This document shows, one piece after another, positions 31,143-38,510 of a stretch of 40,792 bases of DNA. The DNA is from Deltaproteobacteria bacterium (GTDB lineage Bacteria; Myxococcota; XYA12-FULL-58-9). The translations under genes and the position numbers were made by a program. Positions within the stretch are counted from its first letter, which is position 1. Each line of letters begins with the position of its first letter. The notes beneath the pieces are model-generated. The model saw only the letters and a program-made list of their open reading frames with translations. It was not told the origin of the DNA and did no database searches. The DNA lies in contig JACRCV010000088.1 in the NCBI GenBank assembly GCA_016218825.1, positions 1 to 40,792 on the forward strand, given 5' to 3'.

Positions 31143-31927
31143 GGTGTTGGCTCCCCGTCCACGACCCGCGTCGCCCGACCCGTCGCTTCGGGCGGCAGGT
31201 AGATGCCGCCGTCCTTGCGCACCCGCCACAGGTGCACCGCGAAGAGCCCGGTGAGGACGAGCGGCAGCACCACGCAGTGCAGCACGTAGAAGCGCAGCAG
31301 GGTGTTCTCGTCGATCTGATTGCCGCCGAGCAGCAGGAACGAGATGTCACCACCGACGAGCGGCACCGCGGCGGCGAGGCTCGTGCCGATGGTCACCGCC
31401 CAATACGCCAGCTGGTCCCACGGCAGCAAATAGCCGGTGTAGCTCAGGAACACGGTGGCGACGAGCAGCAGCACCCCCAGCACCCAGTTGAACTCGCGCG
31501 GCGGCCGATAGGCGCCCGCCAAGAACACCCGCGCCATGTGCAAGAACACCGCCGCCACCATCGCGTGCGCCGCCCAGCGATGCACGTTGCGCAGGATGAC
31601 CCCGGCGGTGACGACGAACTCGAGGTCCTTGACGTCGGCGTAGGCGCGCGGCACCGACGGGTGGTAATAGAACATCACCGCGACCCCGGTCACCGTGAGG
31701 ATCACGAACAACGCCGCAGCGAGCCCGCCGAGATAGAAGGTGCGCGTGAAGCGAATGGCCTCGACGCGGACCTTCACCGGATGGACGTGGAGGAAGAGGT
31801 TGGAGAACACCGCCAGGGAGCGATTGCGGTTGGTGTCGGGAAACCCGTGGCGGACGATCGAGCGCCACACCCGTCGTCCGAAGCCCCCAGGCCGCGCCGC
31901 GGTGCTGAAGACCTCGCCGCTCACCAT
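31139..31927 (-). CDS. Cytochrome b N-terminal half (b6-like)
   Basis: A 262-residue membrane protein holding the two b haems of a Rieske/cytochrome b complex. Histidine pairs are H-x13-H (NVHRW to FLHMARVF) and H-x14-H (VLHCVV to AVHLWR); the second spacing is of b6 type. [14 protein letters not shown] is the conserved loop. The Cys that attaches the extra haem c in b6 (in FYCLGG) is missing; the protein reads TFYLGG. The ATG at 31927 overlaps the Rieske stop by one base. With the next gene it forms the quinol-oxidising membrane core. Confidence 0.92.
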   Translation of the reverse strand: MVSGEVFSTAARPGGFGRRVWRSIVRHGFPDTNRNRSLAVFSNLFLHVHPVKVRVEAIRFTRTFYLGGLAAALFVILTVTGVAVMFYYHPSVPRAYADVKDLEFVVTAGVILRNVHRWAAHAMVAAVFLHMARVFLAGAYRPPREFNWVLGVLLLVATVFLSYTGYLLPWDQLAYWAVTIGTSLAAAVPLVGGDISFLLLGGNQIDENTLLRFYVLHCVVLPLVLTGLFAVHLWRVRKDGGIYLPPEATGRATRVVDGEPTP

Positions 31928-32415
31928 CACACCCGCAGCACGTCGCCTTGCGGCGCCGGTTTGCGCGTGTCGACCACCAACATCCCGTCCTCGATCCCGA
32001 GCCAGCGCCGATCCAGGGCGCGCGGCGCCGGGCCGCCGAGGACGTTGCCCTGCAGATCGAAGCTGCTGCCGTGACACGGGCAGATGAAGCGCTTCTCGGC
32101 GGCGCGGTGCTGGGTCATGCAGCCGAGGTGGGTGCAGGTGGCGCTCATCGCATAGAACCCGTCGGCGCCGCGGACGATGTAGAGCTTCTGCTTCGGCATC
32201 GCGACGAGGCTGCCGATCGGGATCTCATCGGGCCTGCCGACCACGAACTTGCTCGGCGGCTCGAACAACACGTTCGGGCGCATGAAGCGCACCGCCATCA
32301 CCGCGGTGCCCGCGGCCGCAACACCGGCGGCGGCGGCGGTGAGCACCCCGAGGGCCTTGCGGCGACTGATCTCCACCACCGGGGTGTCGGCCGCTAGATC
32401 GTCCACCAGTCCCAT
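31927..32415 (-). CDS. Rieske [2Fe-2S] protein
   Basis: A 162-residue protein with the two Rieske boxes CTHLGC and CPCHGSSF, giving the Cys and His ligands and the disulfide of high-potential quinol-oxidising Rieske proteins. An N-terminal anchor (about 22-43) is preceded by EISRRKALG, a twin-arginine signal typical of Rieske proteins exported by Tat. Length is normal for b6f/bc-type subunits. The ATG at 32415 lies 18 bases after the flavoprotein stop. It would shuttle electrons from the split cytochrome b to the octahaem cytochrome. Confidence 0.95.
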   Translation of the reverse strand: MGLVDDLAADTPVVEISRRKALGVLTAAAAGVAAAGTAVMAVRFMRPNVLFEPPSKFVVGRPDEIPIGSLVAMPKQKLYIVRGADGFYAMSATCTHLGCMTQHRAAEKRFICPCHGSSFDLQGNVLGGPAPRALDRRWLGIEDGMLVVDTRKPAPQGDVLRV

Positions 32416-32433
32416 CGACAGCTCCTCTTCGGC

Positions 32434-34356
32434 CTAGAGAGACCGCTCGCACAGCGCGACCATACCGGCTTCCGCGGGGACGTAGAAGCCCTGCATGCTG
32501 ATGCAGCCCACCGGGCAACGGCGGGCGCACAGGCCGCAGCGAATACAGGCGGTCTCGTCCTTGATCAGCGCCGCGCCTACGTCGACGAGGGCGGCGAGCG
32601 GCTCGCCGTCGGCGGTCCGCAGGACGTCCTTGACGTTGTCGGCGCCGCCCACCCGCCTGAGGCTCACCAGATCGATGCACTCGACCGGACAGATGTCGGC
32701 GCAGCCGCCGCACTGGATGCACTCCGAGCCGCTCATCCGCCGCGAGTCGAAGACGGTGTTGACCCAGCAGTGCAGGCAGCGGCTCCCCTCCTGACGCGCG
32801 TCCGCCTGGCGATAGCTGGTCTCGACCTCGGTCCGCCCGGCGCGCCGGATCACCGGGATCGTCGGCGGCAGCGCGCGGTCGAGGTGCTCGTAGTCGCCGG
32901 CCGCGAAGGGGTGGCTGAAGCCGAAGGTGTCGAAGATCTTCAGGGTGACGGGCGCGGGCGCCGACTGCCGTCCGGTCAAATAGGTGTCGATCTGCAGCGC
33001 CGCCTTGCGACCGTCGGCCACCGCCTCGATCACGATCCGCGGCCCGAACGCCACGTCGCCGCCGGCAAAGACCCCCGGCCTCGAGGTGGCGAGGGTCGCC
33101 CTGTCGACCTCAATCGCCTGCTGCGGGGTCGTCGTCAGGCCGTGGCCGTCGCCGAGGAACGACAGGTCCGCGATCTGACCGATCGCGAAGATCACGCTGT
33201 CGCAGGGGATCACCTTCTCGGTCCCGGGGGCGAACACCGGCGCGAAGCGGCCGTCGGCGTCGAACACCCGCACCACGTCGAGGGTCTGGAGGCCGCGCAC
33301 CTTGCCCGCCTCGCCCAACACCGTCTTCGGGCCGCGCCGATGGATCACCGACACCCCCTCGCGTCGCCCCTCCTCGATCTCGTCGATGTCGGCCGGCATC
33401 TCCTCCAGGCTCTCCAGGCACACCATCGTCACCCGGGTGCCGGCGGTGCGCGCCGCCAAGAGCGTCGCGTCCAGCATCAGGTTGTGGTGCGGCTCGTCGG
33501 GTCGCGAGGTGCCGCCAAAACGCCGCGCGGTGCGCGCCACGTCGAAGGCGACGTTGCCACCGCCGACGACCACGACCTCGCGGCCGAGCCGGAGCGGCTT
33601 GTCGAGGTTCTGGGCCACCAGGAAATCGACCGCGGTGACCGCGCCCTCGAGCTCCATCCCCGGCAGCGCCGGGATCTTGGCGCGCCGGCAGCCAGGCGCG
33701 AGGAAGACGGCGCCGAAGTCGCGGGTCAGGTCCGCGAAGCGCAGATCACGGCCGATCTCCACCCCGAGGCGGATCTCGACCCCCAAGTGCGCGATGAACG
33801 CGATCTCGCGATCGATGAGCGACCGCGGCAGGCGGTACTCGGGGATCGCGAGCCGCATCATGCCGCCGGCGACCGGCGCGGCGTCGAACACCACGACCTG
33901 GTGGCCCATCAGCGCCAGATCGTGGGCGCACGTGAGCCCCGCCGGCCCGGCGCCGACGACCGCGACCTTGCCGCCCTGCAGCCGCGGGCGGGGACGCTCG
34001 ACCAAGCGCTCGATGTCGGCGAAGCTCCGGCCGCTCTCGACGCCGTGGCGGTCGCACACGAAGCGCTTCAGCGCCCGGATCGCGATCGGGTTGTCGATGG
34101 CGCCGCGGCGGCACGCGGCCTCGCAGGGGTGGGCGCAGATCCGGCCGCAGATCGACGCGAACGGGTTCGGCCGGCGCGCGAGCGCATAGGCCTCCTCGAA
34201 GTGGCCCTCGGCGATGAGCGCGGCGTAGGCGCCGGCGTTGGTCCCCACCGGACAGGCGGCGCGACACGGCATGTTGGCGTGCAACCAGCGGCTGTTGATG
34301 GGGCGCATCCCCGCGGTCGGATCGGCGTAGCCCAGAGGAACGGCGGCGGCGCTCAC
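32434..34356 (-). CDS. GltD-like flavoprotein with N- and C-terminal Fe-S domains
   Basis: A 640-residue cytoplasmic oxidoreductase. The N-terminus has a GltD/DPYD-type cysteine set (C31, C35, C70, C74, C78, C82) for Fe-S clusters. The FAD site is GAGPAG (135-140), and VVVGGGNVAFD marks the second nucleotide-binding domain. A C-terminal bacterial ferredoxin has two CxxCxxCxxxCP motifs (CIQCGGCADICP, CIRCGLCARRCP). This pattern suits NAD(P)H-to-ferredoxin/quinone electron transfer rather than glutamate synthase, since no GltB is present. The start is uncertain: GTG 34356 lies almost on a GGAGG, and ATG 34308 is an alternative. It heads the Rieske/cytochrome operon, so it may feed or drain electrons at its cytoplasmic face. 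Confidence 0.85.
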   Translation of the reverse strand: MSAAAVPLGYADPTAGMRPINSRWLHANMPCRAACPVGTNAGAYAALIAEGHFEEAYALARRPNPFASICGRICAHPCEAACRRGAIDNPIAIRALKRFVCDRHGVESGRSFADIERLVERPRPRLQGGKVAVVGAGPAGLTCAHDLALMGHQVVVFDAAPVAGGMMRLAIPEYRLPRSLIDREIAFIAHLGVEIRLGVEIGRDLRFADLTRDFGAVFLAPGCRRAKIPALPGMELEGAVTAVDFLVAQNLDKPLRLGREVVVVGGGNVAFDVARTARRFGGTSRPDEPHHNLMLDATLLAARTAGTRVTMVCLESLEEMPADIDEIEEGRREGVSVIHRRGPKTVLGEAGKVRGLQTLDVVRVFDADGRFAPVFAPGTEKVIPCDSVIFAIGQIADLSFLGDGHGLTTTPQQAIEVDRATLATSRPGVFAGGDVAFGPRIVIEAVADGRKAALQIDTYLTGRQSAPAPVTLKIFDTFGFSHPFAAGDYEHLDRALPPTIPVIRRAGRTEVETSYRQADARQEGSRCLHCWVNTVFDSRRMSGSECIQCGGCADICPVECIDLVSLRRVGGADNVKDVLRTADGEPLAALVDVGAALIKDETACIRCGLCARRCPVGCISMQGFYVPAEAGMVALCERSL

Positions 34357-34437
34357 CCTCCGCTGTCTACCCGATCTGACACCAACGCGGAACAGCAAAC
34401 TGGCCGGTGCCGGCGCTCGGGACCGCGGACAAAGGAG

Positions 34438-34466
34438 TTGCATTGACACATGCCACCGGCCATAAT
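34438..34466 (+). promoter_or_regulatory. Sigma70-type promoter for the receiver/HATPase gene
   Basis: TTGCAT (34438-34443), 17 bases, CATAAT (34461-34466); the -10 box matches at five of six positions. The start would be near 34473, with about 60 bases of leader before the ATG at 34536 (AGGA eight bases upstream). It lies in the divergent region with the respiratory operon, for which I see no clear promoter. Confidence 0.5.
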
Positions 34467-34535
34467 AACGGCCGATTTCACGAGGTTGGCTCTCGGATTC
34501 CCCCCGAGGGGATTCGGCTCGCGCGAGGAAATCCA

Positions 34536-35513
34536 ATGCTGGGCGTACAAGTCCTGTTGGTGACATCCGACCCGAAGACACGCCGCCACATGACGCGGGC
34601 GCTCGCCTCCATGGGTTGCCAGGTCCACCAGGCCCAGCTGACGCGGCGCTCGGTCGAGCCGCACCTGCAACGCAACATCGAGATGTTCATCGTCGACGGC
34701 GACGGCAACCGCGCCGAGCTCGACTGGCTGGTCGAGAAGCTCTACCAGTTCCAGACCCAGGCGATCGTCCTCATCGTGTCGCAGGAGTCGGCCAACCAGT
34801 TCATCCTCGATCTGGTCGAGCACAAAGACCTCAACAACATCATCGCGAAGCAAGGCGGGATCTCGACCGGCCGCGAGCTCATCGACGAGCACGAGCTGAT
34901 CGTCACCTGCAACAAGCTGCACCGCAACGACATGTTCGGCATGGACAAGTACCTGTCCACCTGGGGCATCGTCATCCGCCACCGGGAGCTCACGAAGAGC
35001 GAAGAGAAGGAAGACGCGCTCACCGAGCTCGGCGGCTTCCTGGAGAGCATCGACTGCCAGGGCCCGATCACCAGCTCGATCCTCACGGTCGCCGACGAGC
35101 TCTTGATGAACGCGATCTACAACGCGCCGCGCGACGAGAAGGGCAACGCCAAGTACGCCAAGCGCGACCGCCGCGAATCGGTGCAACTCGGCGACCACGA
35201 GCACGTCGACCTGCGCTATGCCTGTGACGGCCGTTACGTCGGCATCAGCGTCTCGGATCGCTTCGGCAGCCTCGATCGCGAGGTCCTGGTGCGCTACTTG
35301 CGCCAGAGCCTGACCGGCGACCGCGCGATGATCGAGTCGAAGGAGGGCGGCGCCGGCGTCGGCCTGCACATGATCGCGCAGTCGGCGACCCAGCTGATCT
35401 TCAACATCCAGGTCGGCAAGCAGACCGAGGTCATCGCGCTGTTCTATGTCCGCAGCGGCGGCCGCAGCTTCCGGGCCTCCGGACGCTCCCTGAACATCTT
35501 CCTGTCCCGGTGA
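34536..35513 (+). CDS. Receiver-like / anti-sigma-type HATPase protein
   Basis: A 325-residue cytoplasmic protein. Residues about 1-125 look like a receiver (VQVLLVTSDPKTRRHMTRAL, FIVDGDGNRAELDWL), but the usual phospho-acceptor and lysine contexts are weak. Residues about 180-315 are a GHKL ATPase of the SpoIIAB/RsbW kind: N-box DELLMNAIYNA, VSDRFGSL and GGAGVGLHMI. There is no histidine phosphotransfer box, so it is not a normal sensor kinase; it more likely binds or phosphorylates a STAS or sigma partner. A STAS protein is encoded at 3697-5022, but a link is only a guess. The chosen ATG has a good ribosome site; the frame extends upstream to 34407 across the promoter. Confidence 0.75.
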   Translation: MLGVQVLLVTSDPKTRRHMTRALASMGCQVHQAQLTRRSVEPHLQRNIEMFIVDGDGNRAELDWLVEKLYQFQTQAIVLIVSQESANQFILDLVEHKDLNNIIAKQGGISTGRELIDEHELIVTCNKLHRNDMFGMDKYLSTWGIVIRHRELTKSEEKEDALTELGGFLESIDCQGPITSSILTVADELLMNAIYNAPRDEKGNAKYAKRDRRESVQLGDHEHVDLRYACDGRYVGISVSDRFGSLDREVLVRYLRQSLTGDRAMIESKEGGAGVGLHMIAQSATQLIFNIQVGKQTEVIALFYVRSGGRSFRASGRSLNIFLSR

Positions 35514-35516
35514 CCC

Positions 35517-36707
35517 TTGAGGACCTGGCGTGAGCGGTGTCTCGCCGCGGCGCTCGCCGCAGCGGCCGTGATGCTGCTGGGCGCTGCCGCCCCCACCCGA
35601 TCCGCGCTCGGTGACGAGTCGGTCGCGGTGCTGCCGCTCTCGAGTCCGGTGCTCTCACCGCCGACCCTGCGGGCCTTGAACGACGTGTTGGTGGTCACCG
35701 TCGATGAGCTGAGCGACCTGGACGTCATCAGCCCCGGCGACGTCGATTCGATCCTCGGGGTCGAGGCGGTGAAAGACGCCCTCGGCTGTGACAACGTCCG
35801 CTGCGCGGCCGATCTGGGGATGGCGCTCGGCTGCCGCTACGTGCTCTCGGGCTCGGTCACCAAGCTCGGCGGCGAGCTGCTCATCACGCTGACGCTGATG
35901 GACGGCCAGGCGGTAAGACCGCAGAGCCGGGCGCAGGCGCGGGTGCCGGACGACGAGGCCCAGTACGAGCACGCCGTGGTGCGCGCGGCGCGCTCCCTGT
36001 TCGGGCTCGAAGACGACGCCGCCAAGGCCGATGCCGACGCCGGCGCGCCGCCCAGCGTCGAGGCGAGCCTGCTCGCGGCGCTCGCAGACGGCCTGAAGCA
36101 GCCGAACGCGTTGGGGACCCTGCTCCCGGTGGACGTGCGCGCCACCCGCAAGGCCTTGCTCGACAGCGTGGTCGCCGATCCGCGGCGCTACGCCGGCGAC
36201 TTCATCCGCGCCCGACTCGGCGACCACCCCGAGGCCGAGCAGGTCGAGGTCCGGTTTCGCCTGGCGCAGGCGAGCTCTCCGGGGCTGAAGCAGCTCCTCG
36301 CCGCGGTGACGCCGATCGTCCTCGCGACCGCGTGGCCCAAAGGCAAGGAGGACGCCACGGTCGCGGTGCGCTTCCTCGACGAGGTCGAGCGCGAGGCCGC
36401 GGGCGTGGGACTGACGATCAGCAGGAGCGGCACGAGCGCCAAGGACGGCTGGCGCCTGACCCAGGAGCTCGTGGTGTTGAACCAGGGCGCGGTGATGGGC
36501 ACGCAGATGCTCGCGACCTCGGTCGGCGGCAACTTCCGCTTGCTGTCGGGCGCCGGGGCCCTCAAGGACGCGTTCGACAACCGCGCCACCGCGGTCCACG
36601 TGGCGCCGGATCGCGCCGCGATCCAAGCGACCGAGCGCCTGGCCAAGGCCGCGGTCACCCGCTTGCTGCAGCGCCTGCTCGCCGAAGCGACCGCGTCGGC
36701 GTCCTGA
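35517..36707 (+). CDS. Secreted protein with TolB-N/CsgG-like domain
   Basis: A 396-residue exported protein. The TTG start at 35517, three bases after the previous stop, gives a proper signal peptide (RERCLAAALAAAAVMLLGAAA); an in-frame ATG at 35571 would cut into it. Residues about 34-140 (VAVLPLSSPVLSP, DLDVISPGDVDSIL, CRYVLSGSVTKLGGELLITL) resemble the TolB N-terminal/CsgG-like nucleotide-independent fold common in outer-membrane-associated proteins. Two cysteines (in GCDNVRCAADLG) may form a disulfide. The C-terminal 200 residues match no family I recognise. It is probably co-transcribed with the receiver/HATPase gene. Confidence 0.68.
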   Translation: MRTWRERCLAAALAAAAVMLLGAAAPTRSALGDESVAVLPLSSPVLSPPTLRALNDVLVVTVDELSDLDVISPGDVDSILGVEAVKDALGCDNVRCAADLGMALGCRYVLSGSVTKLGGELLITLTLMDGQAVRPQSRAQARVPDDEAQYEHAVVRAARSLFGLEDDAAKADADAGAPPSVEASLLAALADGLKQPNALGTLLPVDVRATRKALLDSVVADPRRYAGDFIRARLGDHPEAEQVEVRFRLAQASSPGLKQLLAAVTPIVLATAWPKGKEDATVAVRFLDEVEREAAGVGLTISRSGTSAKDGWRLTQELVVLNQGAVMGTQMLATSVGGNFRLLSGAGALKDAFDNRATAVHVAPDRAAIQATERLAKAAVTRLLQRLLAEATASAS

Positions 36708-36732
36708 CAAACCCGATCCCGACGGCTATCCT
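36704..36732 (+). promoter_or_regulatory. Promoter giving a probable leaderless ferredoxin transcript
   Basis: CTGACA (36704-36709), 17 bases, TATCCT (36727-36732). The -10 box ends six bases before the GTG at 36739, so the transcript should start at or within one base of the start codon. The -35 overlaps the stop codon of the previous gene. No strong Shine-Dalgarno sequence precedes the GTG. Confidence 0.45.
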
Positions 36733-36738
36733 GAAGAC

Positions 36739-37044
36739 GTGCGGGAATCAGATGAAGACGAAAGCGGTCCAAGGTCCGCCGCCGGCGTGCCCGCGATCGA
36801 CCCCGAGCGCTGCAGCGGCTGCGGCCGTTGTCTCGCCGCCTGCCGGGCACAGGCGATCGCGTTCGTGCATCGCGACTGGCGCAAACGGGCGCGACTGACG
36901 AAGGTCGAGCGCTGCACCGGCTGTGGACGCTGCGTCGCCAGCTGCCTGCACGACGCCTTCGCCCCCCGGTTCGCCATGGAGCACGCCGCCGATTGCCAGG
37001 CAGGCGCACTCTCGATAGAGGTGGGGCATGAAGGATCGACTTGA
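36739..37044 (+). CDS. Small 2[4Fe-4S] ferredoxin
   Basis: A 101-residue soluble electron carrier with two cluster motifs, CSGCGRCLAAC and CTGCGRCVASC, joined by a basic segment. The Pro that usually follows the fourth Cys is absent in both (CR and CL). The N-terminus is acidic and the C-terminus (about 75-101) has an extra Cys. The GTG start at 36739 follows a promoter that leaves no leader. Its last 17 bases overlap the S1-domain gene, which means the two are translationally coupled. Partner enzymes cannot be named from sequence. Confidence 0.82.
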   Translation: MRESDEDESGPRSAAGVPAIDPERCSGCGRCLAACRAQAIAFVHRDWRKRARLTKVERCTGCGRCVASCLHDAFAPRFAMEHAADCQAGALSIEVGHEGST

Positions 37045-38482
37045 CGACGAGCAGGACGGCGCTGCAAGCGAAGACTTCGGCGCCATGCTGGAGCAGTATG
37101 GCGCCATCCGCACCCTGAAGCTGTCGGTGGGTGACAAGGTCCGCGGCAAGGTCTTTCAGATCTCGCGCGACACCGTGTTCTGCGAGCTGTCGCCGTCGCA
37201 GGAGGCGGCGATCCCGAAAGAGGACCTGACCGACAAGGACGGCACGCTGACCGTAAAGCTCGGCGACACCGTCGAGGCCTACGTCGTCAACCTCGCGGAC
37301 GGCATCGAGCTGCGCCGCCGCATCGGCCGCGACAAGATCGCCCTCGCGACCCTCGAGGAGGCGCGCGAGTCCGGGATGCCGATCGACGGCGTCGTCACCG
37401 GCGTCAACAAAGGCGGCCTCGAGGTCGCCATCGCCGGCACCCGCGGCTTCTGCCCCATCGGCCAGGCCGACACCACCTACGTCACCGACCCGCAGACCTT
37501 CGTCGGCAAGACCTTGCAGTTCCAGATCCGCGAGATCCGCGAGCACGGTCGCAACATCGTCTTGAGCCGCAAGGCCCTGCTCGAGGCGGCGCAGCGCGAG
37601 CAGGCCGCGAAGCTCTTGACCCGCCTCGCGGTCGGCCAACGCATCGACGGCAAGGTGACCCGGGTCGCCGACTTCGGGTTGTTCGTCGACATCGGCGGCA
37701 TCGAAGGCCTGGTACCGATGTCGCAGCTGTCGTTCGCCCACGTCGAGCGGGCGACCGACATCGCCAACGTCGGCGATCCGGTGACCGTCGAGGTCTTGAA
37801 GATCGAGGCCGATCCGAAGAACCCGCATCGGCCGCGCATCGGCCTGTCGCTCAAGGCCACCCAGGCGGATCCCTTCGTCGCCCACGCCGAAGATCTGCAC
37901 GAGGGCGCGACCCTCGAGGGCAAGATCATGAAGCTCGAGAAGTTCGGCGCCTTCGTCGAGCTGTTCCCCGGGGTTCAAGGGCTGGTGCACATCTCCGAGC
38001 TGTCGCCCAAAAGGGTCCGGCACCCGAGCGACGTCGTGAAGCAGGGGGACGCGGTCTCGGTGCGCGTCTTGGGCTTCGACCCCGCCTTGCGCCGGGTGTC
38101 GTTGAGCATCAAGGCAGTCGGCGCGAGGACCCCGGAGCCGGGCGGCGCCGACCGCGGCGCGTTGGTCACCGGCAAGGTGGACCGGGTCGAGAAGTTCGGG
38201 GTCTTCGTGACCCTCGACACCGGCGCGACCGCTCTGCTGCCGGCCTCCGAGACCGGGACGCCGCCGAACACCGATCTCACCAAGGCGTTTCCGGTGGGCT
38301 CGGAGCACGCGCTGGTGGTGCTGCCCCCCGACGAGCGCGGTCGAGCGCGGGTGTCGAAGAAGGCCCGCGAGCAGGCCGAGGAGCGCAAGCTCGTCGAGAG
38401 CTACAACGCCAGCGAAGGTGGCAGCGGCAAGAGCCTCGGCACCCTCGGCGAGCGCCTCAAGGCCCGCGGCAAGAAGGGCTGA
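37028..38482 (+). CDS. S1-domain RNA-binding protein (ribosomal protein S1-like)
   Basis: A 484-residue cytoplasmic protein with five S1 domains at about 33-100, 115-182, 195-275, 288-362 and 370-435. Domains 3 and 4 are the best conserved (DGKVTRVADFGLFVDIGGIEGLVPMSQLS and EGKIMKLEKFGAFVELFPGVQGLVHISELS shown in part here as two matching stretches). Domains 1 and 2 are the divergent, ribosome-facing type. True S1 usually has six domains and about 550 residues, so this is an S1 paralogue or a short S1 form. The C-terminal tail is basic (GERLKARGKKG). ATG 37028 has GAGGTGGGG upstream and overlaps the ferredoxin gene by 17 bases. Confidence 0.9.
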   Translation: MKDRLDDEQDGAASEDFGAMLEQYGAIRTLKLSVGDKVRGKVFQISRDTVFCELSPSQEAAIPKEDLTDKDGTLTVKLGDTVEAYVVNLADGIELRRRIGRDKIALATLEEARESGMPIDGVVTGVNKGGLEVAIAGTRGFCPIGQADTTYVTDPQTFVGKTLQFQIREIREHGRNIVLSRKALLEAAQREQAAKLLTRLAVGQRIDGKVTRVADFGLFVDIGGIEGLVPMSQLSFAHVERATDIANVGDPVTVEVLKIEADPKNPHRPRIGLSLKATQADPFVAHAEDLHEGATLEGKIMKLEKFGAFVELFPGVQGLVHISELSPKRVRHPSDVVKQGDAVSVRVLGFDPALRRVSLSIKAVGARTPEPGGADRGALVTGKVDRVEKFGVFVTLDTGATALLPASETGTPPNTDLTKAFPVGSEHALVVLPPDERGRARVSKKAREQAEERKLVESYNASEGGSGKSLGTLGERLKARGKKG

Positions 38483-38510
38483 AGCCCGGTCGCGAGGCCG
38501 CCGACCTCGA

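Noticed and set aside
32770-34446. Long plus-strand frame opposite the GltD-like gene
   Set aside because: Low-complexity antisense frame typical of high-GC DNA; the minus strand has FAD and Fe-S motifs.
34407-34535. Upstream starts (ATG 34407 or TTG 34443 with AAAGGAG) for the receiver/HATPase gene
   Set aside because: The added residues are not domain-like and would cover the TTGCAT/CATAAT promoter; ATG 34536 has its own ribosome site. TTG 34443 is not fully excluded.
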